From NCBI RefSeq assembly GCF_014332695.1, contig NZ_MBUA01000012.1, forward strand, positions 801,858 through 865,857: DNA of 64,000 nt, in the 5' to 3' direction. A program made the translations under genes and the position numbers. Below are positions 17,949 to 25,437 of the stretch, in pieces; the stretch's first letter is position 1; each line of letters opens with the position of its first letter. A model generated the notes under the pieces. That model had not been told where the DNA came from. It saw only the letters and a program-made list of their open reading frames with translations, and did not search any database. Source of the stretch: Flavihumibacter stibioxidans. GTDB taxonomy: Bacteria; Bacteroidota; Bacteroidia; Chitinophagales; Chitinophagaceae.

Positions 17949-18560
17949 TTACCTGCTCATTCTTCGCAGCTGCTTCTCTTTGAGGAGCAGCCTTTTTTTT
18001 ATCTTACTTAAAAACTCCGGCGACATGCCCAGGTAAGATGCGATGTGTTTCTGGGAAATCAGCTGGTCCATGGCGGGATAGGATTCACGAAAAGCCAGGT
18101 ACCTGTTTTCGGCATCCAGGCTCATGCCATGTAACACCCTTTGCTGGAAGGACGCATAGGCATTCTGGGTCAGCAGGCGGAAAAACCTTTCCAATTCAGG
18201 CACTTTTTCATACAGCCATTGAAGATCATCGTAGGAAATGGAGATAGTGGAAGCAGGTTCCAGTGCCTCCGTAATCAGCTTTCCGGGCTGTTGCAGGATG
18301 AAACTCGCATAATCACCAATCCACCAGCCGGCAACCGCCAGTTGTATAGTATGTTCCTGACCGTTATGATCAATATAATAGGTCCTTGCACTTCCATTTA
18401 CAATGAAATTGGTATAGCGGTTGATTTCGTCCTCCGAATTGATGAATTCTTTTTTCCTGAATTGCCTTGGAATGAGCTTTGAAATAATCAAAGCTTCCCC
18501 GGCATCGGTGAGGCGGGTGTTTTTGCGGATGCTATCGATCAATGCCTGAGGATCCATCAT
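17949..18560 (-). CDS. Crp/Fnr-family transcriptional regulator
   Basis: This 203-residue protein has a cyclic-nucleotide-binding-type beta-roll (about 25-125) and a C-terminal helix-turn-helix (about 160-185, QKHIASYLGMSPEFLSKIKKR). It has no FNR cysteine cluster and no heme motif, so the signal is unknown. Its last about 15 codons overlap the metY terminator on the other strand. In Bacteroidota this type often controls small membrane or redox genes; DoxX at 18625 is next on the same strand, upstream. Confidence 0.88.
   Translation of the reverse strand: MMDPQALIDSIRKNTRLTDAGEALIISKLIPRQFRKKEFINSEDEINRYTNFIVNGSARTYYIDHNGQEHTIQLAVAGWWIGDYASFILQQPGKLITEALEPASTISISYDDLQWLYEKVPELERFFRLLTQNAYASFQQRVLHGMSLDAENRYLAFRESYPAMDQLISQKHIASYLGMSPEFLSKIKKRLLLKEKQLRRMSR
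17969..17999 (+). terminator. metY terminator embedded in the 3' end of the Crp/Fnr gene
   Basis: GCTGCTTCTC (17969-17978) pairs with GAGGAGCAGC (17982-17991) with one mismatch and a 3-nt loop, followed by CTTTTTTTT. On the opposite strand the same bases encode the C-terminal residues of the Crp/Fnr protein. Confidence 0.75.
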
Positions 18561-18624
18561 TAAATATACAACTTGCTTTTGTCAGGCTGTTCTGCCTGAA
18601 GTTTACGATAATGGCCGGAGGTGA

Positions 18625-19077
18625 TTAATCTGCACTGGTAATTGCCTGGTCAATGGAATACCTGCCGGAACCCGTGAGCAGGATGGTAAGGGCAAGTCCA
18701 ATCGCCAGAATATGGTATTCAACACCCTCCCCTTTCTGGATACCGATCCAGTTCATGAAAAATCCATGATCGAGGTGACTGGTAGTGATCATACCAAAAA
18801 ATAAAATCGTCATGGCGAGGGCCACCAGTCTGCTGGCAAATCCGGCCAGGAGAAAGATTGAACCTACAAACTGGATCAGGATCACCAGGAATCCGATCAG
18901 CCAGGGCAATCCAACCGTTCCGGTGAAATACTGCATGGAAACGTTAAAGCCAAAGCCATCAAACCACCCCAATAAAAGCTGGCAACCATGGGGCAGAATA
19001 ACGGCACCCAATGTAAAGCGGAGGAGTAAGCCATGCCAGTGGGATCCGGTTCGCAGGGAAGAAAATAAGATGTTCAT
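18625..19077 (-). CDS. DoxX-family membrane protein
   Basis: This 150-residue protein has four predicted membrane helices. Typical DoxX features are FTLGAVILPHGCQLLLGWFDGFGF early on, then GFLVILIQFVGSIFLLAGFASR. DoxX proteins are small quinone- or redox-associated membrane proteins of uncertain function. It is 64 bp upstream of the Crp/Fnr gene on the same strand, and its upstream region carries a tandem 13-bp duplication (19088-19113). Confidence 0.85.
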   Translation of the reverse strand: MNILFSSLRTGSHWHGLLLRFTLGAVILPHGCQLLLGWFDGFGFNVSMQYFTGTVGLPWLIGFLVILIQFVGSIFLLAGFASRLVALAMTILFFGMITTSHLDHGFFMNWIGIQKGEGVEYHILAIGLALTILLTGSGRYSIDQAITSAD

Positions 19078-19087
19078 GATGTAGATT

Positions 19088-19113
19088 TAATTGAACTGTG
19101 TAATTGAACTGTG
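19088..19113. repeat. Tandem 13-bp direct repeat upstream of doxX
   Basis: TAATTGAACTGTG occurs twice back to back in the divergent doxX/GH5 promoter region, 11 bp from the doxX start. It may be a regulator half-site pair or a simple slippage duplication. Confidence 0.6.
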
Positions 19114-19225
19114 AATTTTACGGGCACAAAACTCAGCCGTTGATTGCACAGTAAAAATGAACCAGTTCAAGTTTTGACCAGCAACAGAAAATTTATCCGA
19201 ACTTATCCAGACAAATCAATCCCAC

Positions 19226-20182
19226 ATGAAGTACAAGCTGATTATGGCAGCATTAATGGGTCTGTGCCTCTCCGTAAATGGACAGCCGGTTAAGCAATAC
19301 GGAAGTTTAAAAGTGAAGGGTACCAGGTTGGTTGACCAGCGGGGTCAGCCGGTCATGCTGAGAGGGATGAGTTTCGGCTGGCATAATTTCTGGCCCAGGT
19401 TTTACACGGCAGGAGTGGTGAGCTGGCTGCACCGGGACTGGAAAATAAATGTGGTGAGAGCGGCAATGGGTATTGAACCGGGGGATAACAGTTACCTCGC
19501 AAGAAAGGAATGGTCAGAGGAAAAAATAAAAACCGTGGTGGAGGCAGCCATCAGGGAAAATATCTATGTAATCATCGACTGGCACAGCCATAATATCAAC
19601 CTGGCGGAAGCCAAAGCATTTTTTGCTGAGATGTCCGCCAGTTATGGCAAATACCCGCATGTCATTTATGAGATCTTCAACGAACCGGACAAGGAAAGCT
19701 GGGCGGAAGTGAAAGCATACTCGGAAGAACTCATCCGGACCATCAGGGCCAATGACCCGGATAATATCATCCTGGTGGGATCACCACATTGGGACCAGGA
19801 TGTACATATTGTTGCGGACGACCCCATACAGGGATTTGACAATATCATGTACACCCTTCATTATTATGCAGCGACCCACCACCAGTTCCTGCGCGACCGG
19901 GGTGAGTATGCGCTGAAGAAAGGCGTCCCTCTTTTCATTTCAGAGTCGGCAGGTATGGAAGCCACGGGAGATGGTCCGCTGAATGAAGCCGAGTGGCAGA
20001 GATGGATAGACTGGTCGGAGAAAAACGGGATCAGCTGGGTCACCTGGTCGGTTTCGGATAAAGATGAAACCTGCTCGGTGCTGCTGCCCTCTGCTTCATC
20101 GGAAGGGAAATGGGCTGAAAAGGACCTGAAAGAATCCGGTAAAAAGTCCAGGGCGCTGATCAGGAAATACAATGGTGAGTGA
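19226..20182 (+). CDS. Secreted GH5-family beta-glycanase
   Basis: This 318-residue protein has a signal peptide (LIMAALMGLCLSVNGQ). It is a single (beta/alpha)8 domain: LRGMSFGWHNFWP, YVIIDWHSH, the acid/base Glu in YEIFNEPD, TLHYYAATHH, the nucleophile Glu in PLFISESAG and the late Trp in SWVTWSVSD. The layout is close to subfamily 2 endoglucanases. There is no carbohydrate-binding module or type IX sorting tail, so it is probably periplasmic or Sec-released. The gene stands alone and ends in a strong terminator. Confidence 0.92.
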   Translation: MKYKLIMAALMGLCLSVNGQPVKQYGSLKVKGTRLVDQRGQPVMLRGMSFGWHNFWPRFYTAGVVSWLHRDWKINVVRAAMGIEPGDNSYLARKEWSEEKIKTVVEAAIRENIYVIIDWHSHNINLAEAKAFFAEMSASYGKYPHVIYEIFNEPDKESWAEVKAYSEELIRTIRANDPDNIILVGSPHWDQDVHIVADDPIQGFDNIMYTLHYYAATHHQFLRDRGEYALKKGVPLFISESAGMEATGDGPLNEAEWQRWIDWSEKNGISWVTWSVSDKDETCSVLLPSASSEGKWAEKDLKESGKKSRALIRKYNGE

Positions 20183-20190
20183 TGTGAAAT

Positions 20191-20221
20191 AAAAAGGGCG
20201 CCCTTTCGGAGCGCCCTTTTT
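20191..20221. terminator. Bidirectional terminator between GH5 and M57 genes
   Basis: An 11-bp stem, AAAAAGGGCGC (20191-20201) with GCGCCCTTTTT (20211-20221), has A and T tracts on both flanks and serves both convergent genes. Confidence 0.9.
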
Positions 20222-20238
20222 AAATTGACCTGGTATAA

Positions 20239-21036
20239 TTAATACAGATAACTCAAAGCAGTCTTGTCGTTGTTGTTGAACGGACGGTTCATACCGCTAC
20301 CGATACAGGCCAGCATCCAGGAGTTAGGATCGGCAGTTGTTGGCGTGCCGGGGATATGCACGGCGCCAACGGTTGATGCGCCCTCATTGGCATATGTACC
20401 ACCGCAGCTATAGGAGCGATCCATATAGTCGGTATGACGGAAACCAATGCAATGGCCGATCTCGTGCGCCAGGATGGAAGCCACGGTATTGAGCGGCTGG
20501 GTTCCGATCTGGCGGGTAGCCACCAGCACCTGGCCATAAGGGTTACCGTTAGAAGTGGGGAAACCGGCGGAAGCCAGGTAGCGTGCACTCTTGGGAGCAG
20601 CCTTAATGTTGATTGTTGCACCGGAAGAAACCCGCTGGAAGGTCAACTGCAGGTTTTCTGCATTGTAACGGTTGATGGCCTCATCCGTGGCGGCAACATA
20701 GGAGGAACCCAGAGTGGGATCAACCGAAATGGTGATCACCCTTGGCAAACCAGTCACCAGGTTGGTGGTACGGTACTGTTCCGATTGTCCGACACGCAGA
20801 ATCTTTCCATCAACGGAACGATTCAGCTCATTGGAAGGAATGAAGATGTCGCCCTCCACAATATAACCGCCTTCTGTGGCCATCAGGTTATTGGTGGAAA
20901 AACCCAGCGCTTTCACGCTGTTTACTACATCATCAGTGATTTCAAGTGCCTGTTCTGTGTTAGCCTCTTTGGAACAGGAAACAATGGTAAGCGCCAGCAA
21001 TGCTGCGGCAGCGGTCATGCGAAATTTTTGAAACAT
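20239..21036 (-). CDS. M57-type HEIGH metallopeptidase, lipoprotein
   Basis: This is a 265-residue protein from the ATG at 21036, which gives a clean lipoprotein signal (MTAAAALLALTIVSCSKE). A longer frame to 21078 adds 14 residues with no signal character. The zinc motif HEIGHCIGFRHTDYMDRSY (HExxHxxGxxH plus the downstream Met-turn) is complete. Residues about 50-130 form the N-terminal beta domain seen in these peptidases (GGYIVEGDIFIPSNEL). It is likely surface- or periplasm-anchored. It diverges from the type IX-secreted protease at 21161; the two share a 124-bp promoter region. Confidence 0.92.
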   Translation of the reverse strand: MFQKFRMTAAAALLALTIVSCSKEANTEQALEITDDVVNSVKALGFSTNNLMATEGGYIVEGDIFIPSNELNRSVDGKILRVGQSEQYRTTNLVTGLPRVITISVDPTLGSSYVAATDEAINRYNAENLQLTFQRVSSGATINIKAAPKSARYLASAGFPTSNGNPYGQVLVATRQIGTQPLNTVASILAHEIGHCIGFRHTDYMDRSYSCGGTYANEGASTVGAVHIPGTPTTADPNSWMLACIGSGMNRPFNNNDKTALSYLY

Positions 21037-21160
21037 AGGTGTGTGATTTTGTCCCCTTAAAATAATGTTAATTTTCAAGATAAGTTCACGATTATATGCA
21101 GCGTCGTTGCAAAGTGTTTGAAGCGGGCGATTTGCTTACATTTATTACCACGAAACATCT

Positions 21161-24043
21161 ATGTTGAAATATTTTCTGTCATTCCTGTACCTGTTCGGCA
21201 GCCTAACCCTAATGAGCCAGGTGAAAATCCGTCAGGCATCCCCCCTGGAGGGCCTGCTCCTGGAACCGGCGGACACGGTGGCCGGGCGGGCGGCAGGGGG
21301 TGCGGCAGGGGGTGCGGCAGCAAGGAAATACCATCCCGCCACCCATGCTTACGCCATCAAAATCAAATATTTACCCGGCGGTGCCCGGGTACTTCGTCAG
21401 TTGTCGGGGGATATCCGCATCATCGAAATCAGCTCAGAAACCCAGTGGAAGGAATGGGCGCAGCGGGCGGAATTCCTGGTGCCGGTAAACGATAACTGGA
21501 AGCTGTCGCCGGTGTTGCTTGGCCGGATGGTTTCGGGTGAACAGGCCCGGGAAAACGAGGAATTGCTTTTGTCCGTGGGGGATATCGACCTTTTGAAAAA
21601 TACCTACTCGCCTCTAAGTGGTTTTTCCATCCAAAAAGCGGATCAGGCCAGCCACACCTTGCAGGTGAAGGTTCCGGCGGGCTGGATCCGGACGGCCCTG
21701 AAGGACAAAAACATCCATTTTATTGCCGGTTCACGGAGAGCAATAACCGAAAGGGAACTCACCGGGTTCGACCTCTCCGCCAACAAGGTAAATACCGCCC
21801 ACCGTTACTGGCCCACTATCAACGGCAGTGGTCTGACGGTTTCCATCAAAGAGAAGCGTCCGGATACCATGGATATTGATTTCCGGGGTCGCTATGTTTT
21901 TTCGCCGGGAGCTTCAAGCCTGATGGAAACCCATGCCACCACCATGGCCACCATTGCCTCCGGCGCAGGCAATAGTTTTTATACCGGCAAAGGGGTCGCC
22001 TGGGGCAGCAGGATCAGCTCCGCGAATTTCGAAACCCTGCTGCCGGACGACGATGCCGCCCTGAAAACCCTGTCCGTGTCGGTGCAGAACCACTCCTATG
22101 GCACGGGCATAGAAAATTATTATGGTGCGGATGCCATGGCCTATGACCGCCAATCCAATGACAATCCATTGTTGCTGCATGTATTCTCCGCCGGCAACTC
22201 CGGCACCCAGGCCGGCAGCAGCGGGAATTACGCCGGTATCAGTGGGTACGCCAATATCACCGGCAGTTTTAAAATGGCCAAGAACAACCTGGTGGTGGGG
22301 GCGGTGGATTCTTTCGGAGTGGTACCTGCCCTCAGCTCACGCGGCCCGGCTTATGATGGCCGCATCAAACCCGAACTGGTGGCTTTTGGCGAAGATGGCA
22401 GTTCCGGTGCTGCCGCGATCGTATCGGGAACAGCCCTGCTGGTACAGGATGCCTGTACAAAACAATCAGGGGTCTTGCCCCCCGCCGCCCTTGTCCGTTC
22501 CATCCTGGCGAACAGCGCCGATGATATCGGCAGCAAAGGGATCGATTATGTATCAGGATACGGCAGCGTTAATGCTTTGAGGGCGGTTCAAACAGTGATG
22601 GACAAACGCTACGACTCGGGTTATGTCAGGAATGGACAGACCGGCTCACACCAGATTATTGTTCCATCCAATGCCATCAACCTGAAGGTCACCATCAGCT
22701 GGAATGATCCTGCAGCAACAGCCAATACGGCCACCGCACTTGTCAACGACCTCGACCTGTCGCTCGTGCATACCGCTTCGGGTAAGAGCTGGCTGCCCTG
22801 GGTGCTGAACAGTTTTGCGCATCCCGATTCATTGGGCCTGCTCCCCCTGCGCGGAAGGGATTCACTGAATAATATGGAACAGGTAAGGATCGACCTGCCT
22901 GATGCAGGCGAGTATAGCATTAACGTGCAGGGCTATGCGCTGCAGGCAGCGGAACAGGCTGCGGGACAGGCTTACTTTATAAGCTGGCAATATGATACCC
23001 TGCCGGCATTTCATTTCACCTACCCCGTAAAAGGTGACCAACTGTTCAAAGGAAGTACCAATGCCATCCGCTGGTCTACCCCTTTAACCGGTACGGCTCA
23101 GCTGGATTACAGTCTGGATGGCGGGCAAACCTGGAAAGTGGCAACTGGGGATGTCAAGCTTTCGCAGGGCTACTTCAAATGGCCCACGCCCGATGTATAT
23201 TCTTCCCTTCTATTGCGCATGACCGCCGGCGTTAGCAGCTATCTCTCCGACACAAGTGGCATATCACGCAACCTCGATATAAAAACCGGGTTCAACTGCC
23301 CGGATTCCTTTCTCATTTACTGGAATAAGGCTGCAGCTGTTGACCAGTACAGGGTCTATCGCCTGGGGGATCAATACCTGGAAAATCTGGTTACGCTCAA
23401 TGATACAGCCCTGATCCAGTTATCCGCCGCCAACCCCTATGAATATTTCACCGTATCACCTGTATTGCCATCGGGAATCGACGGCATGAAATCCTATACT
23501 TTCAATTACAAAAACCAGGGCGTTGGTTGTTACCTCAGCAATTTCCTCGCCGACGCAACCGGAACCAATGAAGCCAGGCTGAGCCTTTTGCTGGGCTCCC
23601 TGTATAAGGTGAAAAAGATTGTCTTTGAGAAATGGTTATCTACCCGTTTCGAAACCGTTGCAAGCATAGAACCGGTTACGCAGTTGCAGCAGATTGTCAA
23701 CACTCCGGCCAACAACGGACTGAATATTTATCGCGGAAGAATTGAGTTGGAAAACGGTTCGGTTTATTATACCAGGCAGGAGCAGGTGTATTTCTTCAAT
23801 GATGAATCCTATTATGTTTTTCCCAACCCCGTGAAGCAGGGCAGCAATATCAGGATACTCACGCAGGATCCTGACAATACCATCTTCCTGTTGTACGATG
23901 CCACGGGAAAAATGGTGCTGAAACAGGCCATCAGCAGCACTTTCCAGGAGATCAGCACATCCGGTTTGCAAGCCGGCATTTATATTTACAATATCTATAA
24001 AAACGGCGTGAGGGAACGCAGTAAAAAACTCATTATCCAGTAA
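21161..24043 (+). CDS. Subtilase-family (S8) protein with type IX secretion tail
   Basis: This 960-residue protein has a signal peptide (FLSFLYLFGSLTLMSQ), a low-complexity Ala/Gly stretch at about 43-54 from a GGGTGCGGCA-type DNA repeat, a propeptide-like region, and an S8 domain at about 205-490. His258 (METHATTMATI), oxyanion Asn346 (SAGNSG) and Ser415 (GSSGAAAIVSG) align with the subtilisin positions. The usual Asp is replaced by Glu231 (VSIKEKRPD). Beta-sandwich domains follow, and the last about 80 residues are a type A sorting domain (YVFPNPVKQGSNI, then LQAGIYIYNI, ending KLIIQ), which directs export by the type IX system. Whether it is an active protease is uncertain because of the Asp-to-Glu change. 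Confidence 0.9.
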   Translation: MLKYFLSFLYLFGSLTLMSQVKIRQASPLEGLLLEPADTVAGRAAGGAAGGAAARKYHPATHAYAIKIKYLPGGARVLRQLSGDIRIIEISSETQWKEWAQRAEFLVPVNDNWKLSPVLLGRMVSGEQARENEELLLSVGDIDLLKNTYSPLSGFSIQKADQASHTLQVKVPAGWIRTALKDKNIHFIAGSRRAITERELTGFDLSANKVNTAHRYWPTINGSGLTVSIKEKRPDTMDIDFRGRYVFSPGASSLMETHATTMATIASGAGNSFYTGKGVAWGSRISSANFETLLPDDDAALKTLSVSVQNHSYGTGIENYYGADAMAYDRQSNDNPLLLHVFSAGNSGTQAGSSGNYAGISGYANITGSFKMAKNNLVVGAVDSFGVVPALSSRGPAYDGRIKPELVAFGEDGSSGAAAIVSGTALLVQDACTKQSGVLPPAALVRSILANSADDIGSKGIDYVSGYGSVNALRAVQTVMDKRYDSGYVRNGQTGSHQIIVPSNAINLKVTISWNDPAATANTATALVNDLDLSLVHTASGKSWLPWVLNSFAHPDSLGLLPLRGRDSLNNMEQVRIDLPDAGEYSINVQGYALQAAEQAAGQAYFISWQYDTLPAFHFTYPVKGDQLFKGSTNAIRWSTPLTGTAQLDYSLDGGQTWKVATGDVKLSQGYFKWPTPDVYSSLLLRMTAGVSSYLSDTSGISRNLDIKTGFNCPDSFLIYWNKAAAVDQYRVYRLGDQYLENLVTLNDTALIQLSAANPYEYFTVSPVLPSGIDGMKSYTFNYKNQGVGCYLSNFLADATGTNEARLSLLLGSLYKVKKIVFEKWLSTRFETVASIEPVTQLQQIVNTPANNGLNIYRGRIELENGSVYYTRQEQVYFFNDESYYVFPNPVKQGSNIRILTQDPDNTIFLLYDATGKMVLKQAISSTFQEISTSGLQAGIYIYNIYKNGVRERSKKLIIQ

Positions 24044-24068
24044 CCAGAAAATATTTTTTCCGGAAATA

Positions 24069-24099
24069 TTTCATGTTATAAATAATATTTACATCTTTG
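24069..24099 (+). promoter_or_regulatory. Putative promoter of the structured leader
   Basis: TTTC (24069-24072) is followed after exactly 19 bp by CATCTTTG (24092-24099). Each differs by one base from the Bacteroidota consensus TTTG-N19-TAnnTTTG. The predicted start is near 24105, giving a leader of about 165 nt up to the terminator. Confidence 0.5.
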
Positions 24100-24125
24100 C
24101 AATCGAAAATTTTAAAACAATAACA

Positions 24126-24215
24126 ATGCTCCGCAATTTCAAACAACTCAGTTACAAACCTGTTGGTCAGCATGCTGACAACATGGTAAGCGGGGCGTAT
24201 TATGCATGGTCATAA
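24126..24215 (+). CDS. Possible 29-residue leader peptide
   Basis: An ATG-to-TAA frame (starts MLRNFKQLSYKPV, ends SGAYYAWS) lies wholly inside the structured leader and overlaps hairpin A, the antiterminator strand and P2. There is no obvious Shine-Dalgarno sequence, but many Bacteroidota genes lack one. If translated, ribosome position would decide whether 24190-24196 can pair with the terminator arm. It may equally be a chance frame within a structured RNA. Confidence 0.3.
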   Translation: MLRNFKQLSYKPVGQHADNMVSGAYYAWS

Positions 24216-24241
24216 TAAAGTTATCAGTTCAATATAACTCA

Positions 24242-24270
24242 AGCCCCGCAAGCACTTGCGGGGCTTTTTC
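24242..24270 (+). terminator. Intrinsic terminator in the AAA-rtcB leader
   Basis: AGCCCCGCAA (24242-24251) pairs with TTGCGGGGCT (24256-24265), followed by a T run. It lies only about 40 bp before the AAA gene start, leaving little room for a separate promoter and leader, which implies regulated read-through. Confidence 0.85.
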
Positions 24271-24306
24271 GTCCCGCCAATTTTAAATTAATCAAGAAGG
24301 TTTTTT

Positions 24307-25434
24307 ATGGTACAGTTAACTGTATCCATACAGACATGGATACAAAATTTATGGGAAAGGATTTTTTTCCGGAAAGGATCAGCGCGTGAAATGACTTTGT
24401 TCTATGGCAACTTCATTGAAGTAAAAGCATTTTACCTGGAGACCTATGGCCGGCTGCCAAGCATCAGTTTAATAAACGATATTGATGTTACCAGGGCTTT
24501 CGCATACATCAGCGAAGGCCATGCAGGAAAAGTGCAGGCCGTTTACCAGCGGTGCCACTACAACTGGCAAAAGCAGCAACAGGAATTTACCCGGACCATT
24601 TTCAAACTGTCAGGTAAAACCATGATCGAACTGGGTGAGGATTATGCTGAGTTGTTGTTTGATGCCCGGAACTATGAACTGGCGGAAAGGCTGGTGAAAG
24701 TTTTTTCCGGGAACAAAGCCGCGGTAAAGGAAATCGACCACGAAATCAATATCATCACATACGGAAGCTATGGACTGGAGCTGAAACAACTGGAAATTCA
24801 ACCTACGGCGCTGGACATCGGATTGTATTACAACGATGATTTTGCCGCCGTGGATGCAATGATCAGGGAAAGGTTGATGAAGGATAAAGACAAGGGAATT
24901 GTATTGCTGCACGGGCTGCCCGGAACAGGAAAAACAACCTACCTGCGGCACCTGATCGGCCAGTTGAAAAAGAAAGTATTGTTCGTATCCCCGGGTGTGG
25001 CGGGCAACCTGGTGAATCCGGAGTTCATAGAACTGCTGATCTCCAACCCGAACAGTATCCTGGTAATCGAAGATGCCGAGAACCTGATCATGGACCGGAA
25101 ATACAATGCCGACAGCTGCGTCAGCAACCTGTTGAACATCAGTGATGGTTTATTGAGCGACTGCCTGAACGTACAGATCATCTGCACGTTCAACAGTTCC
25201 CTGAGCATGATAGACAATGCATTGATGCGGAAAGGAAGGCTGATTGCGAAATATGAATTCGGCAAACTGGAAAAAAACAAAGCCCGGAAACTGGCTGAAA
25301 CATTGGGCATTACACAACCCATTGAAACAGCCATGACCCTGGCGGAAATCACAAACCCTGCTTCCGTTTCTTTCGAAAAACCTGTGGCGCAAACCATCGG
25401 GTTCAGAAGGGAACTGGCGGCAGATCAAATTTGA
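24307..25434 (+). CDS. AAA-family ATPase linked to RtcB
   Basis: This 375-residue protein has an alpha-helical N-terminal domain (about 1-180) that I do not recognise and a C-terminal AAA module. Walker A is GLPGTGKT at 203-210, Walker B ILVIEDAENL at 251-260, sensor 1 is near IICTFNSS and an arginine-finger candidate is in LMRKGR. Upstream AAGAAGG (24294-24300) can serve as ribosome binding site. The stop is 3 bp before rtcB, so the two are almost certainly cotranslated. By context it may remodel RNA or protein substrates for RNA repair; that is inference. No signal peptide or membrane segment is seen. Confidence 0.88.
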   Translation: MVQLTVSIQTWIQNLWERIFFRKGSAREMTLFYGNFIEVKAFYLETYGRLPSISLINDIDVTRAFAYISEGHAGKVQAVYQRCHYNWQKQQQEFTRTIFKLSGKTMIELGEDYAELLFDARNYELAERLVKVFSGNKAAVKEIDHEINIITYGSYGLELKQLEIQPTALDIGLYYNDDFAAVDAMIRERLMKDKDKGIVLLHGLPGTGKTTYLRHLIGQLKKKVLFVSPGVAGNLVNPEFIELLISNPNSILVIEDAENLIMDRKYNADSCVSNLLNISDGLLSDCLNVQIICTFNSSLSMIDNALMRKGRLIAKYEFGKLEKNKARKLAETLGITQPIETAMTLAEITNPASVSFEKPVAQTIGFRRELAADQI

Positions 25435-25437
25435 GTT

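Larger units (their letters stand above)
24105..24270 (+). ncRNA. Structured leader or small RNA upstream of AAA-rtcB
   Basis: Successive exact stems are visible: hairpin A at 24161-24183, whose core is the perfect palindrome GTCAGCATGCTGAC at 24166-24179; P2, 24198-24204 with 24211-24217; P3, 24219-24224 with 24234-24239; and an intrinsic terminator at 24242-24265 followed by TTTTT. GCGGGGC (24190-24196) is complementary to GCCCCGC (24243-24249), the left arm of the terminator. Pairing there would enclose P2 and P3 as a compact three-way junction and destroy the terminator. This is the architecture of a transcription-attenuation switch. No known riboswitch family was recognised. It could also be a free-standing small RNA. 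Confidence 0.55.
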
